A stretch of DNA of 64,000 nucleotides from Intestinibacillus sp. Marseille-P6563 (GCF_900604335.1 NZ_UWOD01000002.1:1353501-1417500); one strand, 5' to 3'. Positions 10,007-19,030 are shown, counted from the first letter of the stretch. Translations and numbers: made by a program. The notes: generated from the letters alone by a model not told the origin.

Positions 10007-10044
10007 AATAACTGCTCCCTTTCTTGATTTGAGATAGTAAGTTT

Positions 10045-10063
10045 GTTACCCTCGTGGAGTAAC
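10045..10063 (-). promoter_or_regulatory. operator-like inverted repeat at the operon promoter
   Basis: GTTAC (10045-10049) and GTAAC (10059-10063) form a 19-bp near-palindrome (GTTACTC-N5-GGGTAAC on the minus strand). It lies just downstream of the -10 box, where a repressor would block initiation. No regulator gene is adjacent. Confidence 0.5.
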
Positions 10064-10066
10064 CCC

Positions 10067-10094
10067 ATCATATCATTCCTGCTAAAAAAGTCAA
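10067..10094 (-). promoter_or_regulatory. sigma-A promoter of the acyl-CoA operon
   Basis: On the minus strand TTGACT (10089-10094), a 16-base spacer and TATGAT (10067-10072) form a good -35/-10 pair about 60 bases before the acyl-CoA dehydrogenase ATG. Confidence 0.75.
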
Positions 10095-11119
10095 CGATTT
10101 TTAAAAAAAATTTATGCAAACCGTCACATTCCATAAAAAATAGGACCATGATTTGTGAAGGAAGAACAGATATTGGGAAAAGGACATTTGGCGCGTGGAA
10201 AAGGAAAAAGCGGGCTTTCAAAACTTTTTGACTGTTGGTTTAACAAGAAACAAAAGTCCTGCCGCAGCGCGGCAAACAAAAGAAGATCGGCGCCATCTGA
10301 AAAAATATAAATAAGTCAATATGTTATTTACGCAGGAGACGGAAATTACACATTCTTGCGCCTGAGCACCGAGTTTGGGCGGCAACAGAGGGGTGGTAAT
10401 CTATGCGGTATATACCATAAAAATAATGTGGGGCCGATGGCTTCCGGCATGCAAATCTCCCGCATCATGCAGTATATCCAAGGCGGGCTGGATGGGGGTC
10501 CATGTAGGGGATGTCCCCCGGTGAGCACACTAGGCTTAGTCCTGCGCAAAGGCCCGTCCTTGGGCGAATCCTACGAAAACAGTGGAGTAGCCAACTTTTT
10601 TGGCACGCAGGCCAATCGTGCATAGAAATTGTTTATTTCCAGACAAACTGCATAATATTGCAGTGAAACTGTCAAGACAGCAGAGGATTTGAAACAAAAT
10701 TCTAGTTCGTTTTTCCCGGGTTTTTCGCCGAATATTGGTCTAAACGACTTTATTTTAGACAAGTCACAATTGAATCGGCACAATGGCGGTCGGTTGGATA
10801 GATTCTGCAAAATGGTGCTATCAAAATATCCGTTGCTGGGGTGTTCCGACGATGTTGTATCAAAAGACAACGGTTTTGGATAGAAAGCAAACGCAAATTG
10901 GAAGCAAACTGGAAAATCGAAATTCATGGTTTTGCCGGCGCACTGCCGAAGACGCAGATTTGTCGGGAAATATCCATTTTCTAGGCTTTAGAAGGTCATA
11001 AGGCCTGAATTGACACCGATATGGCACGAAAAGCGCATAGAAAATCCAATGTTTGGGAAAAACGCGATTTGCGGGAAAAACTGAATGAAAAGTGACTAGA
11101 AATAGCGGAAAGAATAAAA
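10095..11119. other. 1.0 kb intergenic region, no gene recognised
   Basis: No frame here shows a family signature or a convincing start with ribosome binding site. Most of it is visibly AT-richer than the genes. A more GC-balanced block (10356-10620) holds short inverted repeats at 10494-10519, 10552-10565 and 10590-10604, so a structured RNA or the remnant of a mobile element is possible. I cannot match it to a known RNA class. Confidence 0.5.
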
Positions 11120-11150
11120 AAATACCGTTTTCGATAAGAAAACGGTATTT
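11115..11150 (-). terminator. intrinsic terminator of the aldo/keto reductase gene
   Basis: A perfect 13-bp stem (11120-11132 with 11138-11150) with loop GATAA is followed by T-rich sequence on the minus strand, just past the reductase stop codon. Confidence 0.88.
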
Positions 11151-11163
11151 CGTGAAGAAAGCG

Positions 11164-12157
11164 TTAATAAAAGCGGCCACCGTTGTCGCTGATCCACAAA
11201 TCGGCATTTTCTCCCATTCCGTCGCGCAGCGGCTCGGAAGCGTGCTCAATTTCTTCCATCAGATCGTCCGGCACATCGGCTGCATAAGCATCCAGGTTCT
11301 GTTCCAGCTGCCGGATGGACCGTGCGCCCATCAGAATGCTCTTGACAATGGGCCGGCGTTTGAGAAATTGCAGCGCAACTTGGGCGGGTGTCACGCCTCC
11401 ACGCTTGCACAAAGCATCAAGTTCATCCAAAAAGGCAAAAATCTCGGTTTCAAAGCCTGGATCATGGTGCAGACCCTGCTGCCAGCGGCTACTATAAAAG
11501 CGTGTTTCGCGGCGGCCCATGGGCACATCGTCGATTGAGCGGAATTTACCGGTGAGCAGCCCCTGGGCCAGCGGCACATACGCCCACACGGGTACACCGG
11601 CCTGCTCAGTCGCCGGAATGATTTTTTTTTTCGGCCACGCGCCAGATGAGCGCATACGGCAGCTGGTTCATAGCCACGCCATACGGCGCCATCTCGCGGA
11701 TACAGTTCGGTCCGGCGTTGCATACGCTGGCGGCACGGATTTTTCCGGCCCGTTTGAGTTCTTCGAAAGCGCCGAAGGTTTCCTCGAGCGGAATGTGCGG
11801 GTTGGGCCAATGGATCTGATACAGATCAATATAGTCGGTTTGCAGGCGTTTTAAGCTGGCATCGCAATGGGCGATGACATCATCGTGGTGGAGTTTGTCG
11901 GTAAAGATCTTGGTGGCGACCACGGCGCGGTCGCGGCGGCCTTTGAGAGCTTCGCCCAAAACCTCTTCGGCTTTGCCGTTTCCGTATTTTTCGGCGGTGT
12001 CAAACAGGTTGATGCCGCGCTCCATCGCACAGTGCACCGTGCGGATGGCTTCCTTGTCGTCCCCTGCCCCCCAGATTTTCGCGCCCGAAAACGCCCAGGT
12101 GCCCAGCGACAGGCTGGAAATGCGGATGCCGGTGCCTTGGATTTCATACTGATTCAT
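11164..12157 (-). pseudogene. aldo/keto reductase interrupted by a homopolymer frameshift
   Basis: NADPH-dependent aldo/keto reductases reduce carbonyls in a TIM barrel. The first frame (12157 to about 11640) shows the tetrad Asp/Tyr in FDTAEKYGNG, Lys in VVATK and His in YQIHWPNPH. It then runs into a stop at 11606. The continuation (EQAGVPVWAYVPLAQGLLTGKF onward to 11164) is intact in another frame. The switch point is a run of ten A on the coding strand (11622-11631); nine would restore one continuous protein of about 330 residues. Both halves look well conserved, so a sequencing error, a recent mutation or slippage-based expression are all possible. Confidence 0.85.
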
Positions 12158-12198
12158 AGCTCATTCCTCCTGAAAAGCCTCAAGGGGCCGGATATGCA

Positions 12199-12232
12199 GA
12201 AAAAGGGAAACGATCGGCTCGTTTCCCTTTTT
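12199..12232 (-). terminator. intrinsic terminator of the inositol-dehydrogenase-like gene
   Basis: A perfect 13-bp stem (12201-12213 with 12219-12231) is flanked by A and T runs. It is placed for the minus-strand gene ending at 12239 and works symmetrically. Confidence 0.9.
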
Positions 12233-12238
12233 GAATGC

Positions 12239-13246
12239 TTAGCGATAGAATGCCGGGGTCTCTTCCAGTTCGATGGGCAGCATATACTTGCCTTCGTTGC
12301 GTGCACGGTTGCAGGCATCTGCGCCCAGGCAGGCAGCATAGCCATCCCACGCCGACGGGCCGACCAGCTTGCCTTCTGCGACCGACTGTGCCCATTCTTC
12401 AAATTCGGTGTCATACGCCTGGATAAAGCGCTGGGTCCAGTCATGATAAACCTCATAACCGGCCTGGCAGTCCAGACGGGTGTGGATGGTGGCCGGGTCA
12501 GGCAGCGAAACAACGCCCTTTTCACCGACAACTTCGCACTGAATGTCGTAGCCGTAGCCGGCATGCTGGTTGATCTCTACATCAATACGGACGCCCGACT
12601 TGGTTTCCAGAATCATGACCTGCGGGTCGAGCAGGACAGCCGGATCTTCCCCACGGTTCTGCTTGCCGCAGATGACGCCGCCGGCAACATAATCTTCGCC
12701 GAGCAGCCAGCGCAGTACGTCCAGTTCATGAACACCCGAGTTTGCGATGGTCATATCCGAGGTATGACCCGGGACATGGCTGAAATTACGGTGGCAGGCG
12801 TGAATGAGCAGCGGCGCGCCGATCTTGCCTTCGTCGATGAATTTCTTCATCGCACGATAGCCGTTGTCGTAGCGGCGCATAAAGCCAACCTGTACCAGAC
12901 GGCGGCCGAACGCCATTTCGGCTTTGATGACCTTCATGCAGTCATCGGCCGTGGGTGCGAGGGGCTTTTCACAGAATACGTACTTGCCTGCTTCGATGCA
13001 TGCGAGCACCAGCGGGGCATGGAATTCATCGGCGGTGCATACAACGACCGCATCGACTTCGGGGTCATGGATGAGGTCCACGCCATCCTTATAGAACTTC
13101 ACACCATACTGATCGGCCACCTTGCGGCCGCCTTCTTCAAAAACATCGGACACAGCGACCACCTTGGTCGAGGTGATCACGTGGGTTAGACGGCGAACGT
13201 GGTCGCGGCCCATGCCGCCGCAGCCGATTACACCAACATTCAGCAT
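12239..13246 (-). CDS. Gfo/Idh/MocA oxidoreductase, inositol 2-dehydrogenase-like
   Basis: This 335-residue NAD(P)-dependent dehydrogenase has a Rossmann N terminus (VGVIGCGGMGRDH), the catalytic-lysine motif CEKPLA, the IolG-like GFMRRYDNGY and the NSGVHELDVLRWLL helix with its His. In B. subtilis IolG an Asp lies four residues before this His; here that place is Asn, so the exact substrate is uncertain. The start at 13246 has GGAG nearby and gives the canonical N terminus; longer frames do not. It is divergent from a sugar-isomerase-like gene, which together suggest catabolism of an inositol or other polyol. Confidence 0.9.
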   Translation of the reverse strand: MLNVGVIGCGGMGRDHVRRLTHVITSTKVVAVSDVFEEGGRKVADQYGVKFYKDGVDLIHDPEVDAVVVCTADEFHAPLVLACIEAGKYVFCEKPLAPTADDCMKVIKAEMAFGRRLVQVGFMRRYDNGYRAMKKFIDEGKIGAPLLIHACHRNFSHVPGHTSDMTIANSGVHELDVLRWLLGEDYVAGGVICGKQNRGEDPAVLLDPQVMILETKSGVRIDVEINQHAGYGYDIQCEVVGEKGVVSLPDPATIHTRLDCQAGYEVYHDWTQRFIQAYDTEFEEWAQSVAEGKLVGPSAWDGYAACLGADACNRARNEGKYMLPIELEETPAFYR

Positions 13247-13392
13247 AACGATCTTTTCTCCTTTCGCAAAACGAGGGCTTTTTCCAAATCTCAAAATCCG
13301 GTCTTCTCTTCCGGTATCTTCATGATAGCACACCCGCGGGCGCAAGTAAATAACTGCCGAGATATTTTAATCAAAAAAATATTGCAAAATAC

Positions 13393-13422
13393 TTGAACGG
13401 GCACGTGTCGCTATGCTAAAAT
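13393..13422 (+). promoter_or_regulatory. candidate promoter of the isomerase-like gene
   Basis: TTGAAC (13393-13398), an 18-base spacer and TAAAAT (13417-13422) lie about 65 bases before the gene. The 240-base divergent region would also carry the promoter of the oppositely oriented dehydrogenase. Confidence 0.5.
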
Positions 13423-13487
13423 AAGGCCGAAGAAGTAATAGAGTTGCCTGAGAAGGCAAGACATCCGGAGAAATGAGGAATGCTGTT

Positions 13488-14420
13488 ATGAAACTTGGCA
13501 TCAAGACCTGTACCCTGACCCTTCCTTATACAGAAGCGCTCGACTTCTGCGTACAGCAGGAAATCCCCCTGCTCGAGATCGCGACCGGCAACTGGTCGGC
13601 CGCGCCGCACATCGACCTGGACACGGTCGTCAGCGATAAGGGCGCGCGCGATAAATGGTATAAAGAGATCACCGCCCGCGGTCTGACGCTCGATTCGCTC
13701 AACTGTGCAGGCAACCCGCTCGCCTACGAGCACGATATGGACGTAACCGAAAAGACCTTCCGTCTGGCCGGCGAGCTGGGCGTTAAGAAGATCGTCATGA
13801 TGAGCGGCCTGCCGGCTGGCTGCAAGGGCGACAAGACCCCGGTTTGGGTGACCACCTCGTGGCCGCCGGAAACCCAGGACGTCCTCAAGTACCAGTGGGA
13901 GGAAGTTGCCATCCCCGAATGGACCCGTCTGGTGGCGCTGGCCAAGGAGTGCGGTATCGAAAAAATCGCACTGGAAAACCACCCCTGTCAGCTTGTATAT
14001 AATGTAGAGACCTGCCTTAAGCTGCGCGAAGCGGTCGGTCCCATGGTGGGCATGAACCTCGACCCGTCGCATATGTTCTGGCAGTCGGGTGACCCGATGG
14101 CGGCAGCCCGTGTGCTGGGGGCTGCCGGTGCGCTGTATCATGTACACGGCAAGGACTCCCGTCTGGAACGCTACCTCGTCGACCCCAACGGTGTACTCGA
14201 CACCAAGACCATCCACGACTTTGCGCGCCGCGCTTGGAACTTCGTCGCCGTCGGCTCGGGTCATAACGAGCAGTGGTGGAGCGAATTTTTGTCGGTTGTT
14301 CGCATGTCCGGTTATAATGATGTCGTATCCCTCGAGATGGAAGACCTGACCATGAGCATGATGGAAGGCCACCTCTATTCGATCGACATTTTAAAGCGTG
14401 CGATGGTATTAAATCACTGA
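13488..14420 (+). CDS. sugar phosphate isomerase/epimerase-like TIM-barrel protein
   Basis: This 310-residue protein belongs to the xylose-isomerase-like superfamily (IolE/IolI/hydroxypyruvate isomerase relatives). Metal-binding positions expected in the barrel are visible: Glu in KIALENH, Asp and His in GMNLDPSHMF, His in YHVHGKDS and Glu in VSLEMED. The ATG at 13488 follows GAGGA at good spacing; an ATG at 13473 would add five residues with poor spacing. It is divergent from the IolG-like dehydrogenase, so both probably act on the same polyol or keto-sugar. The exact reaction cannot be read from sequence. Confidence 0.87.
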   Translation: MKLGIKTCTLTLPYTEALDFCVQQEIPLLEIATGNWSAAPHIDLDTVVSDKGARDKWYKEITARGLTLDSLNCAGNPLAYEHDMDVTEKTFRLAGELGVKKIVMMSGLPAGCKGDKTPVWVTTSWPPETQDVLKYQWEEVAIPEWTRLVALAKECGIEKIALENHPCQLVYNVETCLKLREAVGPMVGMNLDPSHMFWQSGDPMAAARVLGAAGALYHVHGKDSRLERYLVDPNGVLDTKTIHDFARRAWNFVAVGSGHNEQWWSEFLSVVRMSGYNDVVSLEMEDLTMSMMEGHLYSIDILKRAMVLNH

Positions 14421-14430
14421 TCCCCTACCC

Positions 14431-14466
14431 TTCTCCAGCGGTCCCTAGCCGCTGGAGAATTTTTTT
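14431..14466 (+). terminator. intrinsic terminator after isomerase-like gene
   Basis: An 11-bp stem TTCTCCAGCGG/CCGCTGGAGAA with a 7-base loop is followed by seven T. Confidence 0.95.
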
Positions 14467-14544
14467 GCAAAAAAGTTTGGTTTGTTCACTCAATATTCAA
14501 AATTTTACGGTATACTAACGGCATAAGGAAGGGAAGTGAACCCC

Positions 14545-15222
14545 ATGGCAGTGATTCTGATTGCGGACGACGAGGCGCGTATCCGGCGTCTGGTGTCCGA
14601 TTTTTTAAAACGAGACGGCCACACCATGCTCGAAGCCGAGGATGGCACCATGGCGCTGGAGCTGCTGCGCCAGCACAATGAGATCGATCTGGCGATTTTG
14701 GATGTGATGATGCCGGGCGCGGATGGCTTTGCCGTACTGAAAAGCATCCGGCAGGACGAGCGCACCCGACGGCTTCCGGTCATGATGCTGACCGCCCGCG
14801 CTGAGGAACTCGACCAGCTACACGGCTTGCAGGGCGGCGCGGACGATTATGTCACCAAGCCGTTTTCGCCGCTGGTGCTGTGTGCACGGGTGAAAAACCT
14901 GCTCGCCCGGGCCATCGGCCCGCAGCAGGAACAGGCGGACAGCTTTGGCGAACTGGACATCGATGAAGCCCGGCACGAAGTGCGGGTGCATGGCGCCGAC
15001 ATCGGCCTGACGCCCAAGGAATATGAACTCATGGTCTACTTTAAAAACAACCGCGGCATCGCCCTGTCGCGCGAAAAGATTTTGAATGCCGTGTGGGGAT
15101 ACGATTATTTCGGCGACCTGCGTACGGTGGATACCCACATTAAAAAGCTGCGCGCCAAGCTGGGCGAATACGGCAGCAAGATCGAGACCGTGCGCGGCTA
15201 TGGCTACCGCTTTGAAATCTGA
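14545..15222 (+). CDS. OmpR/PhoB-type response regulator
   Basis: A 225-residue two-component regulator. The receiver domain (1-120) has the acidic pair DDE, the phospho-acceptor Asp in LDVMMPG, Thr in MLTARA and Lys in VTKPF. The C-terminal winged helix (about 135-225) contains LTPKEYELM, NAVWGYDYFGDLRTVDTHIKKLR and VRGYGYRF. The ATG at 14545 follows GGAAGGGA; a GTG at 14536 is too close to that site. The cognate kinase is encoded two genes downstream, with a YbjN-like gene between. The target genes may include the lipoprotein and UppP genes that follow (inference), hinting at envelope stress. Confidence 0.94.
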   Translation: MAVILIADDEARIRRLVSDFLKRDGHTMLEAEDGTMALELLRQHNEIDLAILDVMMPGADGFAVLKSIRQDERTRRLPVMMLTARAEELDQLHGLQGGADDYVTKPFSPLVLCARVKNLLARAIGPQQEQADSFGELDIDEARHEVRVHGADIGLTPKEYELMVYFKNNRGIALSREKILNAVWGYDYFGDLRTVDTHIKKLRAKLGEYGSKIETVRGYGYRFEI

Positions 15223-15295
15223 AATTGCCCGATGAAAGCGCTGCCCTTTTGTGGTATACTAAGGACAGAACTTTCAGAAGGAGGGTGCATCCCCG

Positions 15296-15763
15296 ATGGC
15301 ATTTGATATTTTGTCTGTAAAGCAGGTCTATGAGGCCGAAGAGCTCAATTTTTCCACCGATGAGGAACGCGGCATGATCCGCTTTTCCATGAATACCGAG
15401 GTGTCCCCCGACGTGCGCTTTGTCGCGCGCATCGTCAACCCGCGCACTGCGCTGTTTACCACCATCCTGCCCATGAATATCCCCGAAAACAAGCGGGAGG
15501 CGGTCAGCGAATATCTCACCCGCGTCAATTATGTGCTGCTTCTGGGCAATTTCCAGATGGATATGTCCGACGGAGAACTCAGCTATAAATCGGTGGGTGT
15601 GTTTGAACCGGAACAGGGTCTGGCCGATTCGATCGTCACCCGTCTGACCTATGTCGGGTTCAATATGTTTGATAAGTATATGCCCGGTGTTTTCGCCATC
15701 CTGTATGGCGGCAAATCGGCTGCTGAGGCGTTCGACGAGATCGACCAGCAGGAAGAAAAATAA
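15296..15763 (+). CDS. YbjN-like small protein
   Basis: A 155-residue soluble protein with no signal peptide or membrane segment. The pattern ending in VSEYLTRVNYVLLLGNFQMDMSDGELSYK is typical of the YbjN fold, which resembles type III secretion chaperones; the molecular role of the family is not established. GGAGGG precedes the ATG. It lies between the response regulator and its kinase, and a terminator follows, so kinase levels may be kept below those of the regulator. Confidence 0.7.
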   Translation: MAFDILSVKQVYEAEELNFSTDEERGMIRFSMNTEVSPDVRFVARIVNPRTALFTTILPMNIPENKREAVSEYLTRVNYVLLLGNFQMDMSDGELSYKSVGVFEPEQGLADSIVTRLTYVGFNMFDKYMPGVFAILYGGKSAAEAFDEIDQQEEK

Positions 15764-15769
15764 ACCAGG

Positions 15770-15797
15770 GGGGACGGCTTGTCCGTCCCCTTTTTTT
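15770..15797 (+). terminator. intrinsic terminator inside the two-component locus
   Basis: GGGGACGG/CCGTCCCC stem (15770-15777 with 15783-15790), five-base loop and seven T between the YbjN-like gene and the kinase gene. It probably acts as a partial attenuator, because the kinase start follows within 40 bases. Confidence 0.9.
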
Positions 15798-15831
15798 GCC
15801 GATTCCCCGGGAAATGAAGGGAGACGCAGCC

Positions 15832-17322
15832 ATGCGCCATTCGATCAAATTTAAATTTTTCGCCGCCATCTGTGCAATCGCCATTGCTTTTGTCGGCGTG
15901 CTGACCCTGCTCAACGTAACGCTGTATGATGATTATTACCTCTGGCAGCGCGAACGCGCCTTGCAGGATACCTATGAGGACATTCTGCACGCCAGCGATG
16001 AGGGCAACGACGCCCTGCTCAATCAGATTATCCAGAGCGAGGACACCGAAGGTGTGCGCCTGACCCTGGTGGGCAGCGACGGCACGGTCAGCTATGACTC
16101 GGTGCTGCGCGAGCAGCTCACCGGCATCGACAGCTCGCAGGAAACCCTGTTTTATGGGCTTTCAGTTGTGGAAAGCGCCTTTCAGGCCGTCGATGTGGAC
16201 AAGATGAAAAAGCAGGGCATTGATTTTGTCAACGTCTATGACAAAAAGCGCAGCGAGGAATTCCTGTGTTTGGTCGGCCAGATGGACAGCGGCTATGTGG
16301 TCGCGCGCATCCCGTTTACCTATATGGAACAGAACTCTACATTTAATATGTTCTTCCTGGGCATTTCGGGCGGGCTGACACTCATCATCTGTATGGGCCT
16401 GGCGTTTTTTGTGGCGCGGCATTTCACCCGGCCGCTCATTGCCATCGGCAATGTGGCCAATGCCATGGCCGACCTGGACTTTTCCAAAAAATACGACGGC
16501 CCGGTGCGCGACGAGATCGGTCAGCTCGGCCAGTCGATTAACCGTCTGTCCGAGCATCTGGAGGAAACCATCGCCGAACTGCGGCGCTCCAACTGGAAAC
16601 TCGGCCAGGAAATCAAGGAAAAGGAAAAAATAGACGCCATGCGGCAGGAATTTATCGTCAATGTCTCGCATGAACTCAAGACCCCGATCGCCCTCATCCA
16701 GGGCTATGCCGAGGGTCTGAAAGAAGGCATTGCCGAAACACCCGAGGACCGTGATTACTACTGCTCGACCATTTCGGATGAAGCAGTGCGCATGAACAAC
16801 CTGGTCATGCAGCTTTTGAGCCTTTCCAAACTGGAACTCGGGCGCGAAACACCCAATCTGTCCGACGTTGACCTGGATGAACTCATCGGCGCGGCCGTGG
16901 AAAAAACGGCGGTGTTGTCCGAAGGCCGCAGCCTGAAGGTACAGTATACGCCCTGCGGCCTGCATGCCCACACCGACGATACCATGCTTTCGCAGGTGGT
17001 GGACAATTATTTGACCAACGCTATCCGTTATACGCCCGAGGGCGGTGCGGTGAAGATCAAGGCCGAGCAAAACAGTGTGGGCACGACCATCACGGTATTT
17101 AATGAAGGCGAAGGTGTTTCCGAGGACGAGCTGCCCCGTCTGTGGGAAAAATTCTACCGCACCGACAAGGCGCGCTCGCGCGCGCTGGGCGGCAGCGGCG
17201 TGGGTTTGAGCATCGTCAAAGCCATGGCCGAGGTGCTGGGCGGCGCCTGCGGGGCCCGCAATGTCGAGGGCGGTATTGAATTCTGGTTCACCGTACCCGG
17301 TACAGCGGTAAAAGTCCTGTAA
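15832..17322 (+). CDS. membrane sensor histidine kinase
   Basis: A 496-residue kinase: membrane helix 1 (about 8-30), an extracytoplasmic sensor of about 150 residues, helix 2 (about 178-200), a HAMP segment (IAIGNVANAMADLDFSKKY) and then the H-box NVSHELKTPIALIQGYAEGL with the phosphorylated His. The catalytic domain shows the N-box NYLTNAIRYT and the glycine box GGSGVGLSIV. The ATG at 15832 was chosen for its AAGGGAGA site. It pairs with the response regulator upstream. The stimulus is unknown; the layout is VanS/PhoR-like. Confidence 0.94.
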   Translation: MRHSIKFKFFAAICAIAIAFVGVLTLLNVTLYDDYYLWQRERALQDTYEDILHASDEGNDALLNQIIQSEDTEGVRLTLVGSDGTVSYDSVLREQLTGIDSSQETLFYGLSVVESAFQAVDVDKMKKQGIDFVNVYDKKRSEEFLCLVGQMDSGYVVARIPFTYMEQNSTFNMFFLGISGGLTLIICMGLAFFVARHFTRPLIAIGNVANAMADLDFSKKYDGPVRDEIGQLGQSINRLSEHLEETIAELRRSNWKLGQEIKEKEKIDAMRQEFIVNVSHELKTPIALIQGYAEGLKEGIAETPEDRDYYCSTISDEAVRMNNLVMQLLSLSKLELGRETPNLSDVDLDELIGAAVEKTAVLSEGRSLKVQYTPCGLHAHTDDTMLSQVVDNYLTNAIRYTPEGGAVKIKAEQNSVGTTITVFNEGEGVSEDELPRLWEKFYRTDKARSRALGGSGVGLSIVKAMAEVLGGACGARNVEGGIEFWFTVPGTAVKVL

Positions 17323-17333
17323 AGAAATTGTAG

Positions 17334-17362
17334 TTGCCTTTTGGGGAAAAGTCCGGTATGAT
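17334..17362 (+). promoter_or_regulatory. promoter of the lipoprotein gene
   Basis: TTGCCT (17334-17339), a 17-base spacer and TATGAT (17357-17362) precede the lipoprotein ATG by about 100 bases. The GC-rich leader in between contains a GCCGGC-rich palindrome. Confidence 0.65.
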
Positions 17363-17461
17363 AACAAGAGAACCTTTGCGTTTTCCCCAACCGAATGACC
17401 GGGGCCGGCTGTGCCGGCGCCGTGCTGCACGTCTGTGCAGTTTCCAAAGGAGGCAATTCTT

Positions 17462-18115
17462 ATGCGTAAATCGATTGCTTGGATCGCTTTGGCAGCGATC
17501 TGCCTGTTCGCGCTGGGCGGATGTGAAAAAGGAAAAGGGTATGCCGCATCTTCGGATGTGGAGCCGGTTTCGTCCTCCCTGCCCGTGTCCGACGTACAGC
17601 CGGATGCGTCGCCTGAGATCGTGACCGAAAGCCCGGATATGTCGGTGTCCGATGCCCGCAACCTGCTGGCCGAAACCATTGACACCGATACATATATGAT
17701 TCTGGACGGCAGCACCAAGGTCGAAGTCGATGGAGAAGGATATTATGTATTCCTGGTGGCACAGAAGTCGGATAACACGGCAGTTGGCCAGGTGGCGGTC
17801 AACAAGCGCACCGGTGAGAAGTTCAACTATGCCGGCGAAAATAAGCTGACCGATTATTCCGATTTCCAGCTGTATGACCCGGCGACCGATGCGATCGTCG
17901 ATTGGGAAGGTACGTTCTCGGATGGCACCCGCACGCTTGAACTCATCCCCATGGATGAGCGCTCGTTCGAGTACATGCTGGACGATCAGAACGGTGTGGC
18001 CCGCGGCATGGGCAACACGGCGACCGACGAAGAAAACAACATCACCTTCACGTACGCCGACGGTGCAATCACCCTGTCGGGTGCAGCCGAAGGGGTCTTC
18101 AAGCGCACCGAATAA
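17462..18115 (+). CDS. predicted lipoprotein, function unknown
   Basis: A 217-residue exported protein with a signal peptide and lipobox LGGC (lipid-modified Cys near residue 21), a Ser/Pro-rich linker, and a soluble C-terminal part of two similar-looking beta-rich segments (about 55-120 and 130-215). AGGAGG precedes the ATG at 17462. I do not recognise a named family. Its place between a two-component system and UppP suggests a cell-surface role. Confidence 0.75.
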   Translation: MRKSIAWIALAAICLFALGGCEKGKGYAASSDVEPVSSSLPVSDVQPDASPEIVTESPDMSVSDARNLLAETIDTDTYMILDGSTKVEVDGEGYYVFLVAQKSDNTAVGQVAVNKRTGEKFNYAGENKLTDYSDFQLYDPATDAIVDWEGTFSDGTRTLELIPMDERSFEYMLDDQNGVARGMGNTATDEENNITFTYADGAITLSGAAEGVFKRTE

Positions 18116-18182
18116 CCAATCTGCATTTGGCATAGGATAAAGAAAAAGCCGGGTTTGCCGCCGGCAAGACAGGAGATTTTGC

Positions 18183-19019
18183 ATGATCGAGATATTAAAG
18201 GCCATATTCCTGGGCATCGTGGAGGGCATCACCGAATGGCTGCCCGTGTCGAGCACCGGCCACATGATCCTGGTCGATGAATTTTTACAGCTCGACGCAT
18301 CCGAAGCATTTAAGGAATTGTTTTTTGTCGTCATCCAGTTCGGCGCGATTTTGGCCGTACTGACGATTTATTGGAAACGGTTCATCCCCTTGCGGCGCAC
18401 CCGCCATGGTCGGGTGGTGGCCGATCCGCAGGTGTTCCGTCTGTGGCTCAAGATCATCATCGCCTGCGTGCCGGCAGCTGTCATCGGCGTGCTGTTTGAC
18501 GAGCAGCTCAACGCCATGTTTTACAACTTCCAGACGGTCGGTATTGCCCTGATCGTCTTTGGTGTCGCGTTCATCGCGGTGGAAAACCGCAACGGCGGTC
18601 AGGCGCCGCGTGCGCTCAAGGTGCATGACATCACCTACGGCGATGCGTTCATCATCGGCGTATTCCAGCTGATTGCCGCCATTTTCCCGGGCACTTCGCG
18701 CTCGGGCGCGACCATTCTGGGCAGCATCGCCATCGGCATTTCCCGCCCGGCGGCGGCTGAATTTACGTTTTTCCTGGCTGTGCCCGTTATGTTTGGTGCA
18801 AGTCTGCTCAAATTTTTCAAACTCGGCTTTGCGTATACCGGGTTTGAATGGCTGTTGCTCATCATTGGTACCGTGGTGGCCTATATCGTATCGCTCCTGG
18901 CCATCCGCTTCCTGATGGGTTACGTCAAGCGCCACGACTTCAAGGTGTTTGGCTGGTACCGCATCGTGCTGGGCGCCCTGGTGCTCGGCTATTGGGTGTA
19001 TACTCTGCTCGCAGCGTAA
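18183..19019 (+). CDS. uppP: undecaprenyl-diphosphatase
   Basis: UppP/BacA removes a phosphate from undecaprenyl pyrophosphate so that the lipid carrier can be reused for wall synthesis; the family is associated with bacitracin resistance. The 278-residue polytopic protein has both active-site motifs, EGITEWLPVSSTGHM near the N terminus and FPGTSRSGAT in the second half, with seven or eight membrane helices. GGAGA precedes the ATG. The next gene's promoter is buried in its terminator. Confidence 0.96.
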   Translation: MIEILKAIFLGIVEGITEWLPVSSTGHMILVDEFLQLDASEAFKELFFVVIQFGAILAVLTIYWKRFIPLRRTRHGRVVADPQVFRLWLKIIIACVPAAVIGVLFDEQLNAMFYNFQTVGIALIVFGVAFIAVENRNGGQAPRALKVHDITYGDAFIIGVFQLIAAIFPGTSRSGATILGSIAIGISRPAAAEFTFFLAVPVMFGASLLKFFKLGFAYTGFEWLLLIIGTVVAYIVSLLAIRFLMGYVKRHDFKVFGWYRIVLGALVLGYWVYTLLAA

Positions 19020-19030
19020 CCGAATCGTAC

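Noticed and set aside
8744..10027. 427-codon open frame antisense to the acyl-CoA dehydrogenase
   Set aside because: The opposite strand is a clear flavoprotein with catalytic motifs, and this frame shows none.
10356..10625. 89-codon open frame in the 1 kb gap
   Set aside because: Weak start, no ribosome site, no recognisable family. Kept only as part of the unexplained block.
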